Of a stretch of 30,342 bases of DNA, positions 7,653 to 14,640 are shown one piece after another. Under the pieces are notes generated by a model. That model did no database searches. It was not told where the DNA came from and saw only the letters and a program-made list of their open reading frames with translations. The position numbers and the translations under genes were made by a program. Position 1 is the first letter of the stretch. Every line of letters starts with the position of its first letter. Origin of the DNA: an uncultured Oscillospiraceae bacterium (GTDB taxonomy: Bacteria; Bacillota; Clostridia; Oscillospirales; Oscillospiraceae); NCBI GenBank assembly GCA_910588045.1, contig CAJUPS010000036.1:1-30342 (forward strand), given 5' to 3'.

Positions 7653-9227
7653 ATGTACTTAGAGATAAGCAATCCGACGGATTACCATGCAGCGTTGTAC
7701 ATCAGACTATCAAAGGAGGATGAGAGCGAGGGCCCATCCGAAAGCGTCAATAATCAGCGATCCCTGCTCAACGACTTTGTTCAGCAGCACCGTCTCCGCG
7801 TCTACGATACCTACATCGATGACGGTTGGAGCGGAACCAACTTCGACCGACCGAATTTTCAGCGTATGATCGCTGACATCGAGGCCCGGAAGGTCAATAT
7901 GGTCATTACTAAAGATTTGAGTCGCCTGGGCCGCGATTATATCTTGACTGGCCACTACATGGAGCGGTACTTCCCTGAACACCGCGTCCGTTACATATCT
8001 CTTCTGGACGGCATCGACACCGGAGTGGATTCCACCGCTAATGACATCACTCCCTTCCGCGCTATTATGAACGACATGTATGCCAAGGACATCTCCAAGA
8101 AGATCTCCAGCGTCAAGCACGACAAACAGCGCAAGGGCCTGTTCATCGGCGGCAAGCCGGTCTACGGCTACAGGATGCACCCAACGGAGAAAAACAGGAT
8201 TGTTATCGACGAGGAAGTGGCCCCCATGGTACGACGGATTTTCGGTATGGCTCTGGAGGGGATCAGCTGCCGTCAGATTGCCGCCCAACTCAATGCCGAG
8301 GGCGTCCCCACCCCGGCCACCTATGCTGGATTGCCTGTGCCGAACCCTGGCCCCTATACTGGCCTGTGGAGCAGTGAGAGGGTATCTGACATGCTGCAAA
8401 ATGAGACCTACATCGGCAGCATGGTCCAGGGCCGCACCCGGAAGATCAACTACAAGTCCAAGAAGTGCATCAAGCAGGACCGTCGTGACTGGGTGGTGGT
8501 AGAGGGGACGCATGAGCCATTGATTGACCGGGAGACCTTCGACAAGGTGCAGGGCCTGATCAATAGCCGCCGACGAACCCGGAGCCGCACATACGACTTC
8601 CTGCTCAAGGGTTTGATTTTCTGTCACGAGTGCGGCTATCCGCTTGCGGTGATCAATCGAAAAACGGCATCCGGTGAGGATCGTTTGCTCTTTGTTTGCC
8701 GAACCTACCAACGTTTTACCAAAGCCGGGGTCTGTACCAGCCACACCATCAAGGTTGAGACAGTCACCCAGGCGGTGGTGGAAAAGGTGAAAGAGGTCTG
8801 CGGAGCCTATCTGCAAGCGGACCAGCTTCTGCCCCTGGCCCAGCGAGAAGTAGCAAGAACCCTGGCCGAGGCGGACAACGCGAAGGAGATCAACACCCTG
8901 AAAGCCAAGATCGACAGTCTGACAGCCCATCTGGACAGGGTCTACATGGATAAGCTGGGAGGCATTCTGGACGAAGCCGATTTCCAGCGCATCTATGGCA
9001 AGGTCAAAGCCGACCGCGCTGCCCTGGAGCAGCGGCTCAGTCAGCTCAACCGGCCTGACTTCTCTCCGGCGGAGCAGCTGGACTTGGCAAAGAAATTGAC
9101 GGGGCGGTTTCTGGAAACCGCCTCCGCCAATCGGGAACTGCTGGTCAGCCTGATTGAACGGGTGGAGCTGACCGCAGACAAGCAAATCATCATCAAATTC
9201 CGCTTCAAACAACTGGAAAACACATAA
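7653..9227 (+). CDS. Large serine recombinase (resolvase/Recombinase/zinc-ribbon)
   Basis: 524 residues from ATG at 7653, preceded by AGGAGGG at 7641-7647; an earlier in-frame ATG at 7626 lacks a site. The N-terminal resolvase domain (about 12-160) has the nucleophile motif YIRLSKEDE with Ser20, and DLSRLGRD around residues 90-97. A Recombinase domain (about 175-290) carries KPVYGYRMHP at its start. A zinc-ribbon follows near 320-370 (CHECGYPL, later CRTYQRF and CTSH). A Leu/Lys/Glu-rich coiled coil occupies about 395-470. Length and layout are typical of phage, ICE and skin-element integrases that carry out site-specific integration and excision by a 5'-phosphoserine mechanism. It lies immediately inside the presumed element boundary, as such enzymes usually do. 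Confidence 0.95.
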   Translation: MYLEISNPTDYHAALYIRLSKEDESEGPSESVNNQRSLLNDFVQQHRLRVYDTYIDDGWSGTNFDRPNFQRMIADIEARKVNMVITKDLSRLGRDYILTGHYMERYFPEHRVRYISLLDGIDTGVDSTANDITPFRAIMNDMYAKDISKKISSVKHDKQRKGLFIGGKPVYGYRMHPTEKNRIVIDEEVAPMVRRIFGMALEGISCRQIAAQLNAEGVPTPATYAGLPVPNPGPYTGLWSSERVSDMLQNETYIGSMVQGRTRKINYKSKKCIKQDRRDWVVVEGTHEPLIDRETFDKVQGLINSRRRTRSRTYDFLLKGLIFCHECGYPLAVINRKTASGEDRLLFVCRTYQRFTKAGVCTSHTIKVETVTQAVVEKVKEVCGAYLQADQLLPLAQREVARTLAEADNAKEINTLKAKIDSLTAHLDRVYMDKLGGILDEADFQRIYGKVKADRAALEQRLSQLNRPDFSPAEQLDLAKKLTGRFLETASANRELLVSLIERVELTADKQIIIKFRFKQLENT

Positions 9228-9272
9228 ATAGACACCAGTTGGCAACGGTATCGTTTACAATACCCGGGGCGC
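9228..9272 (+). other. Candidate element/chromosome junction (att site)
   Basis: After the recombinase stop the same frame continues (IDTSWQRYRLQYPG) without family resemblance and then enters sigma-factor sequence at about 9267-9273. The crossover should therefore lie near 9260-9275. Its core repeat would recur at the unseen left end, so it cannot be fixed here. Confidence 0.35.
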
Positions 9273-9338
9273 TATGTCTCCCGCATCGAAAAACGCGCCC
9301 TCAGCAAGCTGGAGGAAGCCCTGGGAGGGCACATATAG
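9267..9338 (+). pseudogene. sigK: 3' fragment of a sporulation sigma factor gene (sigK-like)
   Basis: The frame encodes RYVSRIEKRALSKLEEAL followed by GGHI and a TAG at 9336-9338. This matches the recognition helix and end of sigma region 4.2 in SigK/SigE proteins, recalled for SigK as SRSYVSRIEKRAL. No start, ribosome site or region 2 is present, and the upstream sequence in frame is unrelated and stops at the recombinase. The rest of the gene would be left of the window on the plus strand if the element interrupts sigK. It is called a fragment, not necessarily dead: excision could restore it. SigE or SigG relatives are alternatives, less similar in the SYVSRIEK segment. Confidence 0.6.
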
Positions 9339-9342
9339 CGCA

Positions 9343-9768
9343 TTACGGCTTCTTCCCCTTTTTCGCCACACTGTTGGTATCCAGAGAGTCCCGGAACACC
9401 ACAAATCGGTCATACAGAAACTCCAGCACAAAATTGGAGATCATATTGATGGCCGTGACCAGGTACTCATTCCATCGCAGTCCTTCCGCCAGATAGTTCC
9501 CCAGTAGTGTGGACAGCGGCGTGAACACACAGTAGAACCCGAACACCAGCGCCATGGCCTTGGGAACGTTACTGGCGGACTGGAACGTATACCGCCGGTT
9601 CAGGGTGAAATTCCATAGCACCGACAGAACCAGGGCAATGAGATAGCAGGGCCAGTAGCTCCAGGCGGTCAGCTCGTTGAGCAGGGAGAAGGCCCCGATC
9701 TCAATGATCCCGGCGGAGATGGAAAACAGGAGAAATTTCAGCGAGCGGAGGATTTCCTTACGATTCAT
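9343..9768 (-). CDS. GtrA-like membrane protein
   Basis: 141 residues with four hydrophobic segments (about 10-30, 37-55, 73-93, 103-123), the size and topology of the GtrA/DPMS family. Motifs WNFTLNRRYTF and FLYDRFVVF match the conserved family blocks. Family members are thought to help move or use polyprenyl-phosphate-linked sugars in wall decoration. The ATG overlaps the TGA of the FGGY kinase (ATGA at 9765-9768 region), so it is translated with that operon. Why a membrane glycan protein ends a catabolic operon is unclear; it may simply be a transcriptional passenger. The C-terminus is basic (KKGKKP). Confidence 0.85.
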   Translation of the reverse strand: MNRKEILRSLKFLLFSISAGIIEIGAFSLLNELTAWSYWPCYLIALVLSVLWNFTLNRRYTFQSASNVPKAMALVFGFYCVFTPLSTLLGNYLAEGLRWNEYLVTAINMISNFVLEFLYDRFVVFRDSLDTNSVAKKGKKP

Positions 9769-11369
9769 CAGTTTGCTCCCTTCTGTCCGTTCAGTGCACG
9801 AAAGTTCGCCTTATTGGCGGCATACAGCTTTCGGAACACGGCGTAATTCCGGTCATAGACCGCCCGGCTGTCCGGACGGGGCGCAAAGGTCCGCTCCGGA
9901 GGAATCAGCGTTCCCACCGCGTCCAGGTCCGGGATCACCCCCAGCCCCACCGCCATCACCGCTGCCGCGCCCACACTCCCCACATTCTGGGGCGAGGCCA
10001 CGGTCTCGATGGTCCGCCCGGTGACGTCGGCCAGGATCTGGGCCGTCACGGCCGACAGCGCCCCACCCCCTGCGAACCGGACGGGATCGGATGTCTTCAC
10101 CTTCCGCGCCTGGCACTCCAGCATCCACCGCAGGTGGAAGCACACGCCCTCCAGCACCGCACGGATGAGCTCGGTCTTCCCGGTATCCAGGCGGATGTTG
10201 AAAAACATTCCCGCCGCCGCCGGGTCCTCGAAGGGGCACCGGTTGCCGTGGAGCCAGGGGGTAAAGATTACGCCGCCGGACCCCGGCGTAGCTTTTTCCA
10301 CCGTCTCGGTGAGGTAGTCGTAGAGACTGGCGTACACGACCTCCTGGCCGCCGGTCACATCCCGCTTCTCCAGGTAGACCCCGATTTCGTCCAGCGCCAG
10401 GTGGTCCTTCACCCACTCCAGGCACTTTCCGGCGGTCTCCATCTCGGCAAAGTAGTTGTACCGCCCCTTCTGTGCCCCCACGATCGCGGCAATCATGGCG
10501 TCCACGTCCACGAGCTGACGGTCCGTCACGGTGATGACCCAGCCAGAGGTGCCACAGTAGATATGGGTGCTGCCCACCACCGTGCATCCAGCCCCCACAC
10601 CGATGAGGGACGCGTCTCCCCCGCCGCCGAATACCGGCGTACCGGGGGCCAGCCCCAGCTCCGCCGCCGCGCGATCCGTCAGCCCTCCCACCCGGTCTGT
10701 GGACTGGATGATGGGCGGCAGATGGGCCGCGTTGACGCCGAACATGCCGCACAGCTCCCGGCTCCAGGTTCGCTTTTTGGTATCGTAGAGCAGGGTGGCA
10801 TAGGCGGAGTCCTCCGTCATCACCGCCCGGCCGGTACAGCGCAGCAGCAGGTAGTCCTTCACGTCCAGCCACTTGTCCGTCCGGCCGAACTTCTCCGGCT
10901 CATGGGCCTGGACCCACTTGTACTTCCACACCGGGTCCTTCACGCTGCTGGGCACGGCCCCGTTGGCCCTCAGGCATCTGAGCAGCTTGACCACGTTGGC
11001 CCCGGCCACCTGGGGACCGTGGGCCAGCCCCTTTTTCAGCTCCGCCCCCGCCCGCTGGTCCATGTAGCTCATCGCCCTCCGCACGGGGACGCCCTCCCGG
11101 TCCACCAGTACCAGGCCCTGCATCTGGGAACAGAAGGATATGCCCGCCACCTGCTCCGGCGTGACGTCCGTCTTTGCGAACAGCGCCCGGGTGGTACGGC
11201 ACATCGCCTGCCACCACTCCTCCGGGTCCTGCTCCGCGCCGCCGTTCTCCAGAAGGTACAGCCCGTAGCCCTCCTGGGCGCTGGAGAGCAGGGTGATCCG
11301 CTCCTCCAGGGCGAACAGGCAGGTCTTCACCCCCGTCGTCCCAATATCATAGGCCAATACATAGGTCAT
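9768..11369 (-). CDS. FGGY-family carbohydrate kinase
   Basis: 533 residues, usual for the family. The ATG at 11369 overlaps the TetR stop (ATGA) and follows GGGAGGG by 6 nt. The N-terminal ATP-fold motif AYDIGTTGVKTCLF (6-19), MSYMDQRA, FGGGGDASLIGVGAG (about 248-262, with the likely catalytic Asp) and the C-terminal RFAGGGALSAVTAQILADV and SPQNVGSVGAAA blocks identify an FGGY sugar/polyol kinase related to xylulokinase. It would phosphorylate a sugar, polyol or related compound with ATP in the cytosol. The substrate cannot be told from sequence. Lying in one operon with a class-II aldolase, it may make the sugar phosphate that the aldolase cleaves (inference). Confidence 0.9.
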   Translation of the reverse strand: MTYVLAYDIGTTGVKTCLFALEERITLLSSAQEGYGLYLLENGGAEQDPEEWWQAMCRTTRALFAKTDVTPEQVAGISFCSQMQGLVLVDREGVPVRRAMSYMDQRAGAELKKGLAHGPQVAGANVVKLLRCLRANGAVPSSVKDPVWKYKWVQAHEPEKFGRTDKWLDVKDYLLLRCTGRAVMTEDSAYATLLYDTKKRTWSRELCGMFGVNAAHLPPIIQSTDRVGGLTDRAAAELGLAPGTPVFGGGGDASLIGVGAGCTVVGSTHIYCGTSGWVITVTDRQLVDVDAMIAAIVGAQKGRYNYFAEMETAGKCLEWVKDHLALDEIGVYLEKRDVTGGQEVVYASLYDYLTETVEKATPGSGGVIFTPWLHGNRCPFEDPAAAGMFFNIRLDTGKTELIRAVLEGVCFHLRWMLECQARKVKTSDPVRFAGGGALSAVTAQILADVTGRTIETVASPQNVGSVGAAAVMAVGLGVIPDLDAVGTLIPPERTFAPRPDSRAVYDRNYAVFRKLYAANKANFRALNGQKGAN

Positions 11370-12001
11370 TTCATTCCCTCCCTGGCAAATGCCGCTTCCA
11401 GAAATTTCAGCAGCTCCTGCTCCAGACGCCCCTCCGCGTCCTCCAAGGCCCCGCCGCAGTAGAGGCGAAAACGCTCCCGATAATAATCGCAGCACCCCGC
11501 GAACTGGACCATCATCAGCAGACTGTCAAAAAAGAAGGCCGACAGCGCCGGATCCATGTCCTCCCGCAGGTCCCCCGCCGCCTGCCCGGCGGCAACGGCT
11601 CTGGTATACAGCCGGGCCGTGATTCCCTCGATCTCCCCGGCCAGTCTGACCGCCCCCTCCCCGCCAGAGGCGGTCAGGGTACAGTACAGGCGCACGTAGG
11701 CCCCGTGCTCCCGGGAGAACCGGAGCAGGGCCCGGATCATCCGCCGGGCGTACTCCCGGAAGTCCGCCTCCTCCGCCGTGACCTCCGCCAGCGTCCGGTC
11801 CAGGGCCTCCAGACTCCGGTCCAGGCAGGCCCGGAAAAAGGCCCCCTTGTCCGCATAGTATTTGTACAGCACCCCCACGCTGATTCCTGCCCGGTCCGCG
11901 ATGGCCCGCATGTTGGCTCCCGCCGGGCCGTGGCGGGCGAACTCCTCCACTCCGGCCTCGAGCAGCCACTCCAGCTGCTCCTCCGACAGCTTCTTCAGCA
12001 T
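11366..12001 (-). CDS. TetR/AcrR-family transcriptional regulator
   Basis: 211 residues. The N-terminal helix-turn-helix (about 8-55) shows the TetR signature MRAIADRAGISVGVLYKYYADK, and the rest is a helical ligand-binding domain. The start ATG overlaps the end of the aldolase gene by 7 nt and follows AGAGGAAGG. Being embedded mid-operon suggests autoregulation: a perfect CGTGAAC-N4-GTTCACG palindrome just downstream of the operon -10 is the obvious operator. The inducer may be the pathway substrate or an intermediate. The link between protein and palindrome is inference from position. Confidence 0.9.
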   Translation of the reverse strand: MLKKLSEEQLEWLLEAGVEEFARHGPAGANMRAIADRAGISVGVLYKYYADKGAFFRACLDRSLEALDRTLAEVTAEEADFREYARRMIRALLRFSREHGAYVRLYCTLTASGGEGAVRLAGEIEGITARLYTRAVAAGQAAGDLREDMDPALSAFFFDSLLMMVQFAGCCDYYRERFRLYCGGALEDAEGRLEQELLKFLEAAFAREGMK

Positions 12002-12990
12002 TGGGCCTTCCTCTTATAGGACCGCTGGTACACCAGCCGTTGGAGCGCCGCGTCCACTGCCCCCAGCGGGCGGCCGCCTCCCACCGCGTCCGCGTACAGC
12101 TTTGCCGCACACCCCTTGCACAGCAGGGCACACACCGCCTCCGCACCGCTCTCCGTGTCGGCAGTGCAAATCGCGCCTGCGCCCTGAAGCAGTACGGCGT
12201 TCCGGCCTTGGAGCGCCTTCCGCACCCGCCCCGGGTCCGGCGGCACGCAGAGGATGTCCGCCCCGGCGATCTGCGCCAGATCGTCCAGATAGGGCCGCAG
12301 GCGGCGGCCCTGGGCCGCCACCGCCCGCACCTCCGGGGAGGCGTCCCAGAGGGCGCAGAGCCCCTCCGGGACCGCCGCGAGGAGCTCCTCCGGAACCGGC
12401 GGGGCCTCTACCGCAGGCAGATCTCCCAGCCAATCCCGGACCCGCGCCTCGCAGACCTCCTCCAGGGCCCGGGCGGCAGCAAAGGCGTCCTCCAAGTCCC
12501 GTCCCAGGCACAGCGCCCCGTGACTGCGCAGCAGGAACGCCCGGCTGTCCGGCCAGGCGGTCTCCTCCGCCTCCACGGCCCGGCGCAGCCGCTTTGTCCC
12601 CGGCAGGCCGTAGGCCGCACAGGGGACCCGCTTCCCCAACAGCGGGTGGGTAAAGCCAGTCAGGGCCCTGCCCTCGACCCCGGCCACAGAGGCCCAATAC
12701 TGGTGGGTATGGATGATAAACCCCACCTCGGGCCGCAGGCGGTAGGCATCGGCGTGGATCCCCCGCTCGCTGGAGGGCTTGACGTCCCCCTCCCATGTTC
12801 CATCCGCGATATTCACCAGCACCAGCTGGTCCGGGTGCAGGGTCTCATAGGCCAGGCCGCTGGGCGTAATGAGGAACTGCGTGTCCGACACCCGGGCGCT
12901 GATATTGCCCCAGGTGCGTGCGATCAGCCGCTCCTCCACCAGCCGCGCCGCCGCCCGCAGGACCTGCTCCCGGGCCTCCACGGCGATCAC
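11995..12990 (-). CDS. Class-II aldolase/adducin-family protein with extra degenerate half-domain
   Basis: 331 residues from a GTG start at 12990 that overlaps the aminotransferase TGA (GTGA) and follows GGGAGG by 6 nt. Residues 1-195 are a class-II aldolase/adducin domain: TWGNISARV, ITPSGLAY, SSERGIH with likely Glu75, zinc ligands in HTHQYW (His94, His96), and His157 in LLRSHGAL. Typical enzymes (fuculose-, ribulose-, rhamnulose-phosphate aldolases or epimerases) end near 215. Here another 115 residues follow. In them residues 264-298 resemble 150-184, but the third metal ligand is replaced (QGAGA for RSHGA). The expected role is retro-aldol cleavage or epimerisation of a phosphorylated sugar made by the operon kinase. 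The exact substrate is unknown. Confidence 0.85.
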   Translation of the reverse strand: MIAVEAREQVLRAAARLVEERLIARTWGNISARVSDTQFLITPSGLAYETLHPDQLVLVNIADGTWEGDVKPSSERGIHADAYRLRPEVGFIIHTHQYWASVAGVEGRALTGFTHPLLGKRVPCAAYGLPGTKRLRRAVEAEETAWPDSRAFLLRSHGALCLGRDLEDAFAAARALEEVCEARVRDWLGDLPAVEAPPVPEELLAAVPEGLCALWDASPEVRAVAAQGRRLRPYLDDLAQIAGADILCVPPDPGRVRKALQGRNAVLLQGAGAICTADTESGAEAVCALLCKGCAAKLYADAVGGGRPLGAVDAALQRLVYQRSYKRKAQC

Positions 12991-14477
12991 TTTTTTCCTC
13001 CCAGGGGGCCGCAGGCCGCGAACACCCGGTCGAACCGGGCCAGCACGTCGTCGATCATCTCCTCGGTGTAGGCGGCGCTGGTGTACAGCCGGGACCCCGC
13101 CAGGGTGACGATCCCCTCGGCCATGTAGGCCGCCCCCATGTGTTCCATCTCCTTCTGCCGGACGCCGGTCTGCTTGAGGATCTCCGTGATGGTCCAGGGC
13201 CTTTTCCAGTCGATGCAGAAGTGCATGGTCCCCGCGTTATCCAGGTGACAGATGGACCCCTGGTTGAAGGCCACAAAGGGCAGGTCGTACTTTTTAATGC
13301 GCTCCTGGAGCCCCCGGGTCAGCCGGTCGCCCATGCGGCCCGCCGTCTCGCAGGCGTTGGTGCGCTCGATCTCGCACAGGGTGTAGTACCCCGCCGCGCA
13401 GGAGATGGGCGTGGCCGCCATGGTGCCGCCGCACATTGCCTTGGGCACCTTCTTCCCGGAGGAGTCCAGTCCCGCCCCCAGGTGGGCCATGCAGTCCGCG
13501 TGGCCCCCCACGCCGCCTGCACCGGGGTAGCCCCCGGCGATGATCTTCCCGAAAACCGTCAGGTCCGGGTCCACGCCGAAGAACCCCTGGGCGCCGCTGG
13601 GGCCGATCCGGAACCCGGTGACCACCTCGTCAAAAATCAGCAGCGCCCCATACTGCCGGGCCAGCCTGGCCGCCCCCCGGACGAACTCCCGGCTGACGGG
13701 GCGGGTGCCGCTCTCCGGGCCCATGGGCTCCAAGTACACCGCCGCGGTGCCGCCAGTGAGGCGGTTGGCCCTCAGCTTCTGCTCCAGGTCCTCCAGGTCG
13801 TTGGGGAAAAACTCGTCCGTGTGCTTGAACACAAAATTGGGCACGCCCTTGGACATGATGCCCTTTGTGCCCGGGACGCGCATCCCGTAGGCCAACTGGT
13901 CGGACCAGCCGTGGTAGGCCCCGCCCATCTTCAGGATGTTCTTCTTCCCGGTTTTCAGCCGGGCGATCCTTGCCGCGCACATGGCGGCCTCCGTGCCGGA
14001 TCCCAGCATCCGGAACATCTCCACCGAGGGCACCATGTCGGAGATTTTTTTCGCCAGCTTGTACTCAAATTCGTGGAACAGTCCCGTAGAGGGCCCGCAG
14101 GTATTCAGCAGGTCGATGACCTGGTCCCGGACAGCGGGGACATTGCTGCCCAGGATGGTGGGTCCCCCGGCCTGGAGCAAATCGTAGTACCAGTTGCCGT
14201 CGATGTCCCACAGCTTCGCCCCCTCGGCCTTGGTAATCACAATGGGGAACGGATAGTTGAACGCCAGGTTGTGCTGTACCCCGCCGGGGATCACCTTTTT
14301 TGCCTGGGCGATCATCTCCCGGGACCGGGGACACTTCGCGTTGAAGTAGTTCTCCACATAGTCCGCCAGCCTGTCCCGCCGGATGGACCAGACGGGCTTT
14401 TTTATCAGCTCATCCAGCTGCGCCGTTACCTCCGCCGCGTCCAGGTATTGGTCAATCGCGAAACCGCCATATGCCAT
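12987..14477 (-). CDS. Class-III PLP aminotransferase (glutamate-1-semialdehyde aminomutase-like)
   Basis: 496 residues; ATG at 14477 is preceded by AGGAGG with 7-nt spacing. After an N-terminal extension of about 55 residues comes the family fold: VIPGGVQHN, GAKLWDIDGNWYYD, SGTEAAMCAARIAR (phosphate-binding), GAYHGWSD, LIFDEVVTGFR with the PLP-contacting Asp, and TVFGKIIAGGYPGAG with Lys311 as Schiff-base lysine. The closest familiar relatives are HemL-type aminomutases, but HemL is about 430 residues and would sit with heme genes. Here it heads an operon with an aldolase and a kinase. It probably transfers or shifts an amino group on a small hydroxy-acid or amino-sugar-like substrate (inference). 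Confidence 0.88.
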   Translation of the reverse strand: MAYGGFAIDQYLDAAEVTAQLDELIKKPVWSIRRDRLADYVENYFNAKCPRSREMIAQAKKVIPGGVQHNLAFNYPFPIVITKAEGAKLWDIDGNWYYDLLQAGGPTILGSNVPAVRDQVIDLLNTCGPSTGLFHEFEYKLAKKISDMVPSVEMFRMLGSGTEAAMCAARIARLKTGKKNILKMGGAYHGWSDQLAYGMRVPGTKGIMSKGVPNFVFKHTDEFFPNDLEDLEQKLRANRLTGGTAAVYLEPMGPESGTRPVSREFVRGAARLARQYGALLIFDEVVTGFRIGPSGAQGFFGVDPDLTVFGKIIAGGYPGAGGVGGHADCMAHLGAGLDSSGKKVPKAMCGGTMAATPISCAAGYYTLCEIERTNACETAGRMGDRLTRGLQERIKKYDLPFVAFNQGSICHLDNAGTMHFCIDWKRPWTITEILKQTGVRQKEMEHMGAAYMAEGIVTLAGSRLYTSAAYTEEMIDDVLARFDRVFAACGPLGGKK

Positions 14478-14510
14478 CTTGCCGCCTCCTTATGGTTGAA
14501 AAGATACATT

Positions 14511-14528
14511 CGTGAACAAAAGTTCACG
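14511..14528. promoter_or_regulatory. Palindromic operator candidate
   Basis: CGTGAAC-N4-GTTCACG is a perfect 7-bp inverted repeat lying about 4 to 21 nt after the predicted transcription start of the aminotransferase operon. A bound repressor would block initiation or early elongation. The operon encodes one TetR protein, the natural candidate. Confidence 0.6.
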
Positions 14529-14538
14529 TCTTGCTTTC

Positions 14539-14567
14539 AGCGTACCACATACGGAACAGATTGTCAA
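14539..14567 (-). promoter_or_regulatory. Promoter of the aminotransferase-aldolase-kinase operon
   Basis: A consensus TTGACA (14562-14567) is followed after 17 nt by TACGCT (14539-14544) on the minus strand. The -35 is perfect and the -10 weak, which suits a regulated promoter. Confidence 0.65.
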
Positions 14568-14585
14568 CGGCCCAGCAGAATAAAT

Positions 14586-14616
14586 GGTGCATGACCGCAG
14601 AGAGCGGTCATGCACC
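14586..14616 (-). terminator. Terminator hairpin after the ABC transporter operon
   Basis: GGTGCATGACCGC and its complement form a perfect 13-bp stem with a 5-nt loop, 24 nt past the last permease stop. On the minus strand it is followed by ATTTATT, a modest U-tract. It separates the transporter operon from the next promoter. Confidence 0.75.
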
Positions 14617-14640
14617 ACGGTTCCTTTTTCAAGAAAGGGG

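Larger units (their letters stand above)
1..9269. mobile_element. Right-hand part of a probable integrated element ending in a sigK-like gene
   Basis: This stretch carries a large serine recombinase next to a boundary at which a sigma-factor C-terminus resumes (about 9267 to 9338). The DNA to its left is visibly more AT-rich than the 60-65% GC core to its right, especially 7100 to 7630. The left end is outside the window, so size and attachment repeat cannot be seen. The large SLH gene may be cargo or may be host DNA beyond a nearer left end. Skin elements interrupting sigK in Bacillus and Clostridioides are the closest known analogue; that reading is inference. Confidence 0.5.

Noticed and set aside
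7710..9245. 511-aa minus-strand frame opposite the recombinase
   Set aside because: Pure antisense of a clear resolvase/Recombinase protein; no domain of its own.
12987..14477. Naming the class-III aminotransferase hemL because hemZ is in the window
   Set aside because: It is 9 kb away in a different operon, is longer than HemL, and sits with an aldolase and sugar kinase rather than heme genes.
12918..14594. Long plus-strand frame opposite the aminotransferase
   Set aside because: It crosses the operator and promoter of the minus-strand operon and is antisense to conserved PLP-enzyme motifs.
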